Assembly: GCF_000511955.1 (NCBI RefSeq)
Contig: NZ_AZSU01000003.1
Coordinates: 732,124-796,123, forward strand
Origin: [Clostridium] ultunense DSM 10521
GTDB taxonomy: Bacteria; Bacillota; Clostridia; Tissierellales; Tepidimicrobiaceae
DNA: 64,000 nucleotides
Direction of reading: 5' to 3'
The notes under the pieces were generated by a model that searched no databases, was not told the origin of the DNA, and saw only the letters and a program-made list of their open reading frames with translations. This document shows, piece by piece, positions 1 to 7,872 of this stretch (within the stretch, counting starts at the first letter, position 1; each line of letters begins with the position of its first letter). A program made the position numbers and the translations under genes.

Positions 1-616
1 ACCAAATATTGAGGCAATAACAGCGCAAAATCCTGATATAGTGTTGGCTTCTACTCAATCAGGCCAAGAGGAGATGGAAACTTTAGAAAATATGGGGATA
101 CCAGTTGTAATGGTAGAAGCTAAAGATATAGAAGGTATATATGAGTCCATAAGATTATTGGCTCAGATAACTGGAACTAATGAAAAAAGCCAAGAGATAA
201 TTAATGAGATGGAATCTAAGATTGGTGAAATAAAAGGTAAGGTAGAAGACCTTCCAACAATAGATGTGTTCTATCTAGTCTCTTTTGATGGAAATTGGAC
301 TGCTGGGAAAGGTACATTTATTGATGAGCTTATAACTCTCGCTGGTGGGAGAAACGTTGCCCAAAATGTTGACGGTTGGGCTCAATACAGTGTAGAGGAA
401 TTAGTTAAGAATAACCCTGATGCAATAATTACATCTCCTCATGCTGGTAATGTAGAAGATATGGAAAAAACTGAGGGTTACAAAGATACCAATGCCGTTA
501 AGAATGAAAATATATTTGTAATAAGTGATGATGACATAATAGCTAGAGCTTCTAATAGGATTGTCCTAGGTCTAGAAGAGATTGCTAAATTCTTACATCC
601 GGAGGTATTAGATTAA
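1..616 (+). CDS. ABC transporter substrate-binding protein, BtuF/FhuD type (C-terminal part)
   Basis: The reading frame is already open at base 2 and runs to TAA at 614-616, so the gene starts left of the window; about 204 residues are present and the signal peptide is missing. The visible start, PNIEAITAQNPDIVLAS, is the helix-strand step typical of class III (BtuF/FepB/FhuD) binding proteins, followed by the C-terminal lobe with its long linking helix. It would bind a corrinoid or ferric siderophore outside the membrane and deliver it to the permease encoded 1 bp downstream. The CblT/CblS-like genes later in the same run favour a corrinoid. A transport complex is near certain; the ligand is inferred from neighbours. 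Confidence 0.85.
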   Translation, partial: PNIEAITAQNPDIVLASTQSGQEEMETLENMGIPVVMVEAKDIEGIYESIRLLAQITGTNEKSQEIINEMESKIGEIKGKVEDLPTIDVFYLVSFDGNWTAGKGTFIDELITLAGGRNVAQNVDGWAQYSVEELVKNNPDAIITSPHAGNVEDMEKTEGYKDTNAVKNENIFVISDDDIIARASNRIVLGLEEIAKFLHPEVLD

Positions 617-617
617 A

Positions 618-1595
618 GTGAAAAAAAGCATCTATTTTACTATAGCTATTCTGCTATTTTTCTTAACAGTTATAATCTCTATTTCTGCAGGAGCAGTTAA
701 AATACCTCTGCAGGAAATTATAAATGTATTTACTGGAAATGGAGATGAAACCAGTAGAACTATAATCTTTAATTTAAGGCTTCCAAGGGTAATAGGTGCA
801 GCAGTGGTAGGTATGGGGCTTTCAGTTGTAGGAGCCTTCTTTCAAGGTCTTTTGAGAAATCCTATGGCAGATCCCTACGTTTTGGGAATCTCTTCCGGTG
901 CAGCTTTAGGTGCTACCATTGCTATAATACTGGGCCTTGGGCTTTTTAGCCTTAGTTTCTTGGCTTTTATTTCATCCTTAGCAGTTGTAGTTTTTGTCTA
1001 TGCCATATCAAAAATCGGATCAAAAGTATCTATGACAACAATGTTACTAGCGGGTATAGCTATAAGCGCTTTTATTTCTGCAATTATATCCCTGTTGATG
1101 CTTTTAAACCATGACGAATTTACTAGAATCGTCTTCTGGACTATGGGAGGATTTAGTCTTACAAATTGGAATAGCATTGCTTTTTCTGCTCCTATAATAA
1201 TTATTGGTTCTTTTGTAATGTATGTGTTTTCAAGAGATTTAAATGCTATTTTAACGGGAGAAGAAGTTGCTGAACACCTAGGAGTTAATACAGAGTTCAT
1301 TAAAAAAATCATCCTTGTCTTAGGATCCTTGGTCACTGCTACTGCAGTATCAGTAGGGGGAATTATAGGTTTTGTTGGTCTTATTGTCCCCCATGTATCC
1401 AGGCTTATAGTAGGTCCTGATAATAGAATCCTTGTACCTTTTAGTGCCCTATCGGGAGCCATATTTCTGACTTTAGCTGATACTTTAGCTAGAGTTATTT
1501 TAAGACCTACAGAAGTACCCATTGGAATAATAACTGCAACTTTTGGTGGCCCTTTCTTTTTATATTTACTTATAAAGAACAAACAGAAAAATTAA
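618..1595 (+). CDS. btuC: FecCD/BtuC-family ABC permease
   Basis: A 325-residue, highly hydrophobic protein with about ten membrane segments and the FecCD hallmarks: LRLPRVIGAAVVGMGLSVVG near residue 55, RNPMADPYVLGISSGAALG near 80, and the GFVGLIVPHVSRLIVGPD coupling region near 250. It forms the membrane channel for the binding protein upstream and the ATPase downstream. The start is GTG at 618 with GGAGG at 601-605, inside the end of the preceding gene. The family includes corrinoid, haem and siderophore permeases; the corrinoid assignment and the symbol rest on context. Confidence 0.88.
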   Translation: MKKSIYFTIAILLFFLTVIISISAGAVKIPLQEIINVFTGNGDETSRTIIFNLRLPRVIGAAVVGMGLSVVGAFFQGLLRNPMADPYVLGISSGAALGATIAIILGLGLFSLSFLAFISSLAVVVFVYAISKIGSKVSMTTMLLAGIAISAFISAIISLLMLLNHDEFTRIVFWTMGGFSLTNWNSIAFSAPIIIIGSFVMYVFSRDLNAILTGEEVAEHLGVNTEFIKKIILVLGSLVTATAVSVGGIIGFVGLIVPHVSRLIVGPDNRILVPFSALSGAIFLTLADTLARVILRPTEVPIGIITATFGGPFFLYLLIKNKQKN

Positions 1596-1608
1596 GGAAC
1601 GTGATAGT

Positions 1609-2409
1609 ATGACTGTTTTACAAATAAACAAATTATATTTTTCCTATGGAAAAGCTGAAGTTTTAAAGGGTATTGATTTCACTATTAACAAAAATATGGT
1701 GGCAGGTATAATAGGAGGAAATGGTAGCGGAAAGTCCACCCTTTTAAAAAATATATCTGGATATCTGAAACCAGAATCAGGAAATGTTTTTATTGGAAAG
1801 AAAAATATTAAAGATTTTGCCATAAAAGATAAAGCCAAACATATAGCTTATGTACCTCAGGAAATGCCCCATGATTTTGAATTTAATTGCTATGATGTAG
1901 TGATGATGGGAAGAATGCCCTTTTTAAAAAGGTTCCAATCAGAAAGTAAAGAAGATAAAAATATTGTAAAAGAGTCTATGGAAATTACGAATACCTGGAG
2001 ATTTAAAGACAAGAATATCAATGAGCTAAGTGGTGGAGAAAGACAAAGAGTCTATATAGCAAGAGCGTTAGCCCAGAAACCCAAAATTTTGCTTATGGAC
2101 GAGCCAGTTTCACATCTGGACATTAAATATCAAATTGAAATACTATCCCTTGTAAACAGTTTATCATTAAAAGGAATACTAGTGATCACGGTACTCCATG
2201 ATATTAACCTTGCTTCTCAATTTTGTGACGAGATATTCATAATGAAAGAGGGAAAGATAATGGCTTCTGGTGATCCTGAAAAGGTTTTAACCCCTGATAA
2301 TATAAAATCAGCTTTTTCTATAGAAGTGGAATTACTTAATAACCCGATTACTCATAGTCCTTATGTTATTCCTACTTTAAATAGGAAAAAACAATTTCAT
2401 GTAGTCTAG
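1609..2409 (+). CDS. btuD: ABC transporter ATPase, BtuD/FepC type
   Basis: A 266-residue nucleotide-binding subunit. Walker A is GGNGSGKST near residues 36-44, the Q-loop is YVPQE, the signature is LSGGERQR near 140, Walker B is ILLMDEPVSHLD, and the switch histidine lies in TVLHDINLASQF. It powers the permease encoded 13 bp upstream. The last 30 residues are an extension beyond the core domain, as is common in FecE/BtuD proteins. Substrate (corrinoid rather than iron chelate) is inferred from the linked CblT/CblS-like genes. Confidence 0.9.
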   Translation: MTVLQINKLYFSYGKAEVLKGIDFTINKNMVAGIIGGNGSGKSTLLKNISGYLKPESGNVFIGKKNIKDFAIKDKAKHIAYVPQEMPHDFEFNCYDVVMMGRMPFLKRFQSESKEDKNIVKESMEITNTWRFKDKNINELSGGERQRVYIARALAQKPKILLMDEPVSHLDIKYQIEILSLVNSLSLKGILVITVLHDINLASQFCDEIFIMKEGKIMASGDPEKVLTPDNIKSAFSIEVELLNNPITHSPYVIPTLNRKKQFHVV

Positions 2410-2434
2410 TACTAATACTTAGGAGGTTGATCAT

Positions 2435-2938
2435 TTGAAAGAAAAAACTAAGACATTAAAAGATATTAAAACCCTTACTATGGTTGCTATGCTTGTAGCA
2501 TTAAGTGCTGTAGGTGCCCTTATTAAGGTTTTTAATACCGTTGCTTTTGATTCAATGCCAGGGTATTTTGGAGCCTTATACTTAGGAGGCTGGTATGGAG
2601 CTATGGTAATAAGTTTAGGCCATTTGCTCACAGCAATTACATCTGGCTTTCCTTTAGGAATTACTGTCCATATATACATAGCAATACAAATGGCAGTATA
2701 TGCATATCTATTTAGATTTTTTTATCAAAGATTTAATATATATATTGCCGTAATAGTTGGAACCATATTGAATGGCCCAATTTCCGCTCTTTTATTCGTA
2801 CCCATATTTGGATGGGGATTTTTTATAGGATGGAGCCTTCCTCTGACTGTGGCTTCATTTATTAATATATTTTTAGCTTCTTTAATATATAAAGGAATAT
2901 TAAAAATAGGCGGGAGTCAAATTGATAGAAAGATATAG
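2435..2938 (+). CDS. cblT: ECF transporter S component, probable alpha-ribazole transporter (CblT-like)
   Basis: A 167-residue membrane protein with about five or six segments, beginning with a basic N-terminus and the LTMVAMLVALSAVGALIKV first helix usual for ECF S components. The glycine-rich GYFGALYLGGWYGAMVISLG stretch matches the substrate-facing region of this fold. No energising module is encoded here, so it would share one made elsewhere. The next gene overlaps it by 17 bp and is AIR-synthase-like, the pairing described for CblT/CblS, which take up and phosphorylate alpha-ribazole for lower-ligand salvage in some Firmicutes. S component: strong. Alpha-ribazole as substrate: inference from the pair and from the corrinoid transporter upstream. 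RBS AGGAGG lies just before the TTG start. Confidence 0.7.
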   Translation: MKEKTKTLKDIKTLTMVAMLVALSAVGALIKVFNTVAFDSMPGYFGALYLGGWYGAMVISLGHLLTAITSGFPLGITVHIYIAIQMAVYAYLFRFFYQRFNIYIAVIVGTILNGPISALLFVPIFGWGFFIGWSLPLTVASFINIFLASLIYKGILKIGGSQIDRKI

Positions 2939-3650
2939 GGATTTAATCATAATCTATGAGAAGGATATAGCCTATGTAATCTCTTGTGATAGTCTAGGTG
3001 CAATAGGTAGTAAAAAAAATGATGTATTGAAAGTAGACGAAGAGATTGTAGGAAGGGCTACTATAAAAGTTGCCCTATCGGAAGCATTGTGCATAGGGGC
3101 AAAGCCTATTATAATATCCGATACCCTGTCTGTTGAAATGAATCCTACAGGTAAAAAGATCTTAAAAGCTATAAAAAAGGAACTTGAGGAAAATGGACTT
3201 ACAGATATAGTTTTTACAGGAAGTACAGAAGAAAACTTCCCCACTTCTATGACTGGTATAGGAATTACCGTAATATCTAGGGCAAAGATTTCTGATTTAA
3301 AAATTAAAAATGTTGAAAAAGGCATGTATCTTTCCCTTTTAGGATATCCTCTTGTAGGAAATGAAGTCTTAAATTCTAAGGATGTTCTTCAATTAAAAGA
3401 CTATGTGGAAATCTCTAGTTCTAAAGAAATAATTGAAGCAATTCCAGTTGGTTCAAGGGGAATAAAATATGAATTAAGCATATTGGAAAAATTATCAGAC
3501 TTGAAGGTAAATGAAAGTGTTCCTTTACATATTGATAAAATGAAATCTGGCGGTCCTTCTACTTGTTGCATTATAGTACATAAAGAAAGAACTCCATCTA
3601 TTACTAAGTTGATAAATAAGCCTTTTACCTATATTGGAAAGCTAATTTAA
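2922..3650 (+). CDS. cblS: AIR synthase (PurM/ThiL/SelD)-related protein, probable alpha-ribazole kinase
   Basis: A 242-residue protein that starts at TTG within the last codons of the preceding gene (GGGAG upstream), so the two are translationally coupled. DSLGAIGSKKNDVLKV and RATIKVALSEALCIGAKPI resemble the ATP-binding N-terminal half of the PurM/ThiL/SelD/HypE fold; FTGSTEENFPTSMTGIGITV and GSRGIKYELSILEKL belong to the C-terminal half. CblS kinases phosphorylate alpha-ribazole before attachment to the corrinoid, and the linked S component and BtuFCD set fit that role. A different small-molecule kinase of the same fold is possible. The gene ends just before a strong hairpin. Confidence 0.65.
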   Translation: MIERYRDLIIIYEKDIAYVISCDSLGAIGSKKNDVLKVDEEIVGRATIKVALSEALCIGAKPIIISDTLSVEMNPTGKKILKAIKKELEENGLTDIVFTGSTEENFPTSMTGIGITVISRAKISDLKIKNVEKGMYLSLLGYPLVGNEVLNSKDVLQLKDYVEISSSKEIIEAIPVGSRGIKYELSILEKLSDLKVNESVPLHIDKMKSGGPSTCCIIVHKERTPSITKLINKPFTYIGKLI

Positions 3651-3655
3651 ATATA

Positions 3656-3692
3656 AAGCCCTAGTTTTATAATTCTAAAGAAACTAGGGCTT
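3656..3692. terminator. Hairpin terminator between convergent genes
   Basis: A 12-bp perfect stem, AAGCCCTAGTTT (3656-3667) pairing with AAACTAGGGCTT (3681-3692), with a 13-nt loop. It sits 5 nt after the cblS-like stop and 4 nt from the stop of the opposing small gene, so it can serve both directions. Confidence 0.8.
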
Positions 3693-3696
3693 GTTA

Positions 3697-3855
3697 CTAT
3701 TTATTACTCTTTTTATTTTCTTTATTCCAATCCTTAAACTTTTTATTGTTTTTCATCTCTTCGTTGTCTACTACGCCATGTTCTGCTGCTATTTCATAGT
3801 TCATCTGATTGAAAAAACTTTCATCAATTTTTCTTTCAAATTTTTTATCTTTCAT
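3697..3855 (-). CDS. Small basic/acidic protein resembling alpha/beta SASP N-terminus
   Basis: A 52-residue protein. The reading frame is open to 3882, but the ATG at 3855 has GAGGTGAT immediately upstream and is preferred. The stretch FFNQMNYEIAAEHGVV resembles the MKYEIAxExGV segment of alpha/beta-type small acid-soluble spore proteins. The conserved glycine-rich second half (SVGGxMxKR) of those proteins is absent, replaced by a lysine/asparagine-rich tail. It may be a divergent spore protein or an unrelated small protein. Single gene with its own RBS, convergent with the cbl genes. Confidence 0.5.
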   Translation of the reverse strand: MKDKKFERKIDESFFNQMNYEIAAEHGVVDNEEMKNNKKFKDWNKENKKSNK

Positions 3856-3964
3856 TATTATCACCTCATATGTATTTTTCACCTAATTTGGTGCTACATA
3901 CGAGGTAATTTAAGGGATTATGCTTTTTATACTTCTTAATTACAAAGCTATAATACTGAAATTT

Positions 3965-4537
3965 TTAAAATAGATTAACGGCTAACAGGGTAGAAAAAAT
4001 TCCTACAAAAGTCCCTAAAATCAATTCCCTTATATTATGCCTTTTTAAATTTATTCTTGACCAATATATTACTGGCATTATTAAAAAAAGCCATAACATC
4101 TTTAATCCAATTAGATTGGTTAGTAAAGTAATAGGTCCTGATACACCACAAGCATGCCCACTAGCCTTAATCTTTAATCCTTTATTTATAAAGGCTAAAA
4201 AACCTCCAGAAAATAGATAAGCCATAAAAATTTTTTTTACTAATATAGGTGCCCCACAAACAAAAGTAAGAATTGACCCAATTACATAACTTACAACAGC
4301 AAAGATAAAAGCCAATTTTCTTTCAATTTTTCTCCCCTGTGTCCTAAATGCTGGTATAATCCTATGTACAGGATAGGCAAGTAATGGAATTACTGTTAAA
4401 AAAGCAATACAATATATGAGCCAACCAATTCCTCCGGAATAACTGGTTCCATAAATAAAAGATAATAATACAGTAAAAAAAGCTATTATTGGAACTACCG
4501 TTATAAGGCTAATTATTTTAGCAATTTTATATTTCAT
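3965..4537 (-). CDS. PAP2-like integral membrane protein
   Basis: A 190-residue protein with about six membrane segments. ASGHACG near residue 128 matches the SGH motif of type 2 phosphatidic acid phosphatases, and SRINLKRHNIRE near 160 matches the SRxxxxxHxxxD motif with Glu in place of Asp. The first motif (KxxxxxxRP) is not clearly present. It could be a lipid phosphatase of cell-envelope metabolism or a degenerate relative. AAGGAGATG precedes the start. It stands alone, downstream of a terminator that closes the cysteine desulfurase unit. Confidence 0.5.
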   Translation of the reverse strand: MKYKIAKIISLITVVPIIAFFTVLLSFIYGTSYSGGIGWLIYCIAFLTVIPLLAYPVHRIIPAFRTQGRKIERKLAFIFAVVSYVIGSILTFVCGAPILVKKIFMAYLFSGGFLAFINKGLKIKASGHACGVSGPITLLTNLIGLKMLWLFLIMPVIYWSRINLKRHNIRELILGTFVGIFSTLLAVNLF

Positions 4538-4574
4538 ACCTGAAACATCTCCTTATATTTATATGTATATCCTT

Positions 4575-4621
4575 TAAAAAACAAATTAAATCCAGCTAAG
4601 AACATCTTTAACTGGATTTAA
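4575..4621 (-). terminator. Rho-independent terminator downstream of the class V aminotransferase
   Basis: On the minus strand a 10-bp perfect stem TTAAATCCAG/CTGGATTTAA (arms 4612-4621 and 4586-4595) is followed by TTTGTTTTTT. It lies in the 246-bp gap between the desulfurase stop (4784) and the PAP2-like start (4537). The rest of that gap is very AT-rich with nothing else recognised. Confidence 0.75.
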
Positions 4622-4783
4622 GCTACATTTTTTCATTTCTTGGATTCAATATATTTTTATAAAATCTTTATTTTATTGTACAACATTTTCCTATATAAAT
4701 GCAATAAAATAACTGATATTATTTTAACTATCCTGCTATTAATAATTATAATATTTAATATGATTCATCATAAAAGTCATATA

Positions 4784-5935
4784 TTAATTTTTTATTACCT
4801 TATTTATAGCATCAATTACATAGTTCACATCCCCTATTGTATTAAAATGGCTAAAACTAAATCTAATAGTACCTTTTGGAAATGTTCCTAAAGTTTGATG
4901 AGCAGAAGGGGCACAGTGTAATCCACATCTAGTCATTATGCCAAATTCATTATATAGGTTATAGGATACCACTGCATTATCTTCTTCAGGAATATCTATA
5001 GAAATCACAGCTGTTCTATCCTTTATATCCTTCTTACCTATAATATCCAGTCCTGGAATATTTAAAATTCCTTCTAAAAAATGGTCTAATAAATATAATT
5101 CCTTTTCTCTTATGGTGCTTACTTTCTCCTTTAGAATATATTTTATAGAAGCATTCAATCCATAAACACCTGGAATATTCAAGGTCCCAGCTTCAAACTT
5201 GTCAGGCATGTACTCAGGTTGTACTTCCTTATCTGATAAACTGCCTGTGCCTCCTTCTATTAAGGTATCCAATGTTGAGGCCATTTCCTTACTTACTATA
5301 AATCCTCCTATGCCTTGAGGTCCTAAAAGCCCCTTATGACCTGTAAATGCTATAGCATCAGCACCTATATCTTTATAATGAATATCCAAAAAGCCTGCAG
5401 TCTGTGCCGTATCAATAATAAAATACAATCCTTTCTCTTTACATATAGATCCTACTCTTTTTAAATCTAGAATAGTACCACAAACATTAGATGCATGAGT
5501 CATAATAACAGCTTTAGTATTGGGTTTAATATATTTATTTATGTCTTCTGGATTCAACTCCCCTAGTTTATTGCAAGGTACTTTAGAAAACTCAATTCCT
5601 AATTTGGCAAGACTATTTAAAGGTCTAATGACAGCATTATGTTCCATTGATGAAACTACTACATGATCTCCTACCTTTATCAATCCTTTTATCAATACAT
5701 TAAGACTTTCTGTAATATTTTTAGTAAATACTACATTTTCAGTCTTTTGATAGTTAAATAATTCACATATCAGTTCTCTAGTTTCATAAACTATGTTCTC
5801 CGCTTCAAAAGAACTTTTATAAGCTCCCCTATTCACATTACAACCTATATTTAATAAATAATTGGACATACTTTCAACAACTCCTGGTGCCTTAGGAAAG
5901 GCTGTAGCACCGTTATCTAAATATAAACCTCTCAT
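4784..5935 (-). CDS. Cysteine desulfurase-like aminotransferase class V (selenium-locus type)
   Basis: A 383-residue PLP enzyme. The LYLDNGATAFPKAP start, SSMEHNAVIRPL, the pyridoxal lysine in AFTGHKGLLGPQG near 200, and the catalytic-loop cysteine in TRCGLHCAPSAHQTLG near 340 are those of NifS/CsdB-like desulfurases. This subfamily frequently sits beside selenium-dependent hydroxylase and yedE/yedF genes, and here it faces yedE, a TusA-like gene and a DUF3343 gene across a 199-bp divergent region. It would release sulfur or selenium from (seleno)cysteine as a persulfide/perselenide. GGAGGTG precedes the ATG. Enzyme class is firm; selenium preference is inferred from the locus. Confidence 0.8.
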   Translation of the reverse strand: MRGLYLDNGATAFPKAPGVVESMSNYLLNIGCNVNRGAYKSSFEAENIVYETRELICELFNYQKTENVVFTKNITESLNVLIKGLIKVGDHVVVSSMEHNAVIRPLNSLAKLGIEFSKVPCNKLGELNPEDINKYIKPNTKAVIMTHASNVCGTILDLKRVGSICKEKGLYFIIDTAQTAGFLDIHYKDIGADAIAFTGHKGLLGPQGIGGFIVSKEMASTLDTLIEGGTGSLSDKEVQPEYMPDKFEAGTLNIPGVYGLNASIKYILKEKVSTIREKELYLLDHFLEGILNIPGLDIIGKKDIKDRTAVISIDIPEEDNAVVSYNLYNEFGIMTRCGLHCAPSAHQTLGTFPKGTIRFSFSHFNTIGDVNYVIDAINKVIKN

Positions 5936-6134
5936 AAATTTACACCTCCAATGTTTTCAATATCATCTGCAAGCTTTCATTAAAAGAATATCTCTATTTA
6001 ATTAAATAAGCAATATATATAGATAAAGTTTATGACACATTTCGAACATATTTATATTCTTTATTATACATTTTCAAAGATTATTGTTAAACTTTAGATA
6101 AAGACATAGCTTAATTTTAGAGGAGGGTTTTAAA

Positions 6135-7217
6135 ATGAATGAGAAAAAAGGCATTATTATAGCTGGAGCAGTCGTTGGAATAATTTCTGTGTTGCTGGTA
6201 ATATTTGGAAATCCAGTTAATATGGGATTCTGTATAGCCTGTTTTATCAGAGATATTGCAGGTGGTATAGGAATGCACAGAGCGCCAATAGTTCAATATA
6301 TTCGTCCTGAAATAATTGGGCTTGTTTTAGGTGCATTTATCATTTCAATGAAAAGCAAAGAGTTCCAAGCTAAAGGAGGTTCCTCACCTTTTACTAGATT
6401 TGTACTAGGAATTGGAGTAATGATAGGGGCTTTAATGTTTTTAGGTTGTCCTTTGAGAATGGTGTTGAGACTAGCTGGAGGAGACTTAAATGCAATATTA
6501 GGCATTGCAGGGTTTGTAGTTGGTATTTTTGTTGGAGTTTACTTTTTAAACAAAGGCTTCAATCTAAAAAGGAATTATAATCTACCTAAATTTGAAGGAT
6601 ACCTTTTTCCAATTGTAAATCTGGGTTTATTTGTTTTACTACTATCTGGTTTTAGTATGTTGATCTTCAGCGAAGAAGGTCCTGGATCAATGCACGCCCC
6701 TATTTGGATTGCATTATTTGCAGGATTGATAGTGGGAATATTGGCTCAAAAGACAAGGCTATGTATGGTAGGTGGTACTAGAGATATGATCATGTTTAAA
6801 GACAGCTACCTATTATCTGGCTTTTTAGCTATACTTATCTTTGCTTTTATAGGAAATCTGATTTTAGGGTATTTTAACCTAGGTTTTGCTGAACAACCAG
6901 TGGCACATACAGATGGATTATGGAACTTCCTGGGGATGGTTTTAGTAGGATGGGGTTCTGTACTTCTTGGTGGCTGTCCATTAAGACAACTTATATTAGC
7001 TGGAGAAGGAAATGCAGATTCGGCAGTAACAGTTATGGGAAGTTTGATAGGTGCAGCTATTGCCCATAACTTTGGTCTGGCTTCTAGCCCTGCCGGTGCT
7101 ACAACTAATGGCAAAGTAGCAGTACTTATCTGTTTAGTATTGGTTATTCTTATTTCTCTAGCTAATTCAGAGATTCTGATTAGTAAAAAGACATTAACAA
7201 AATCAAGGAATAACTAG
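6135..7217 (+). CDS. yedE: YedE/YeeE-family selenium metabolism membrane protein
   Basis: A 360-residue membrane protein with two repeated halves of the YeeE/YedE fold. Conserved cysteine motifs occur in each half: NMGFCIACF near 30 and GCPLRM near 103 in the first; TRLCMVGG near 208 and GGCPLRQ near 280 in the second. These lie along the translocation path in thiosulfate/sulfur-species carriers of the family. The YedE branch is associated with selenium use. AGGAGGG precedes the ATG. It leads a three-gene unit with the TusA-like and DUF3343 genes, suggesting import of a sulfur or selenium species that is handed to a cytosolic carrier. Confidence 0.85.
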   Translation: MNEKKGIIIAGAVVGIISVLLVIFGNPVNMGFCIACFIRDIAGGIGMHRAPIVQYIRPEIIGLVLGAFIISMKSKEFQAKGGSSPFTRFVLGIGVMIGALMFLGCPLRMVLRLAGGDLNAILGIAGFVVGIFVGVYFLNKGFNLKRNYNLPKFEGYLFPIVNLGLFVLLLSGFSMLIFSEEGPGSMHAPIWIALFAGLIVGILAQKTRLCMVGGTRDMIMFKDSYLLSGFLAILIFAFIGNLILGYFNLGFAEQPVAHTDGLWNFLGMVLVGWGSVLLGGCPLRQLILAGEGNADSAVTVMGSLIGAAIAHNFGLASSPAGATTNGKVAVLICLVLVILISLANSEILISKKTLTKSRNN

Positions 7218-7237
7218 TTTGAAGGGAGATGAGCATA

Positions 7238-7444
7238 GTGGAAAAAATTGATACAAGAGGCATGTCTTGTCCCCAACCTGTGTTGATGACTAAGAATGCT
7301 ATAGAGGAACATCCTGAAGGATTAGATATTCTAGTGGATAATAATACTGCAAAAAATAATATTACTAGGTTTCTAAAAAATTTAGGTTATAATTTAGAGT
7401 ATAAGCAGGAAAGTAAAGATATATTAATTGAAGCGAGGAAATAA
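7238..7444 (+). CDS. TusA-like sulfurtransferase (YedF N-domain-like)
   Basis: A 68-residue protein from GTG 7238; an in-frame ATG at 7229 exists, but GGGAG (7224-7228) touches it and is correctly spaced only for the GTG. The core is DTRGMSCPQPVLMTKNAI, with the CPxP active-site cysteine that carries a persulfide in TusA. In many anaerobes this domain forms the N-terminal part of the selenium protein YedF; here it is a stand-alone gene followed at once by a DUF3343 gene. It probably accepts sulfur or selenium from the desulfurase or the YedE channel. Confidence 0.8.
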   Translation: MEKIDTRGMSCPQPVLMTKNAIEEHPEGLDILVDNNTAKNNITRFLKNLGYNLEYKQESKDILIEARK

Positions 7445-7445
7445 T

Positions 7446-7685
7446 ATGGATGAGTATGTAGCAGTGTTTTTTACCCATTCTGGTGCAATAAAATTTAATA
7501 GAAGATTGAAGACAAACAAAATAGAATGCGAACTAATGCCTGTACCTAGACAGCTCAGTTCTAATTGTGGAATAGGAGCCAAGTTTACATTTGATAAAGA
7601 TGTAATAGATTTAGTAGATGATGAAATTGAAAAGATATTTATTTTTGAAAATGGAGAGTATAGGCTAGTTTATAGTGAAGAATAA
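7446..7685 (+). CDS. DUF3343 protein (selenium/sulfur locus)
   Basis: A 79-residue protein. The frame opens at 7428, inside the TusA-like gene, but the ATG at 7446 follows GCGAGG at good spacing. VAVFFTHSGAIKFNRRLK and LMPVPRQLSSNCGIGAKF are the DUF3343 signature, including an invariant-looking cysteine in SSNCGIG. The family is regularly found with yedE/yedF genes; its biochemical role is not established. It ends the operon, 5 bp before a hairpin. Confidence 0.8.
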   Translation: MDEYVAVFFTHSGAIKFNRRLKTNKIECELMPVPRQLSSNCGIGAKFTFDKDVIDLVDDEIEKIFIFENGEYRLVYSEE

Positions 7686-7690
7686 GAAAC

Positions 7691-7724
7691 AAGAACCTTG
7701 TATAAGATTGTATACAAGGTTCTT
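7691..7724 (+). terminator. Terminator of the yedE operon
   Basis: A 14-bp perfect stem AAGAACCTTGTATA (7691-7704)/TATACAAGGTTCTT (7711-7724) with a 6-nt loop and a T-rich trail. It immediately follows the DUF3343 stop. Confidence 0.8.
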
Positions 7725-7872
7725 TAATTATTCTCTATTATTGTTTGGTAGCTCTTTTCATAAATTTAACCCTAATACCTCTTTCATAATATTTTACCAA
7801 TTTTGTAGAAGACTTTACTGACATATGATACTATTATCTTAAGTAAGAAATGTATAACGGGGATGTGAAAGC

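Noticed and set aside
998..1582. Long open frame on the minus strand inside the permease gene
   Set aside because: It is fully covered by btuC, has no RBS and no family features; a shadow of the real gene.
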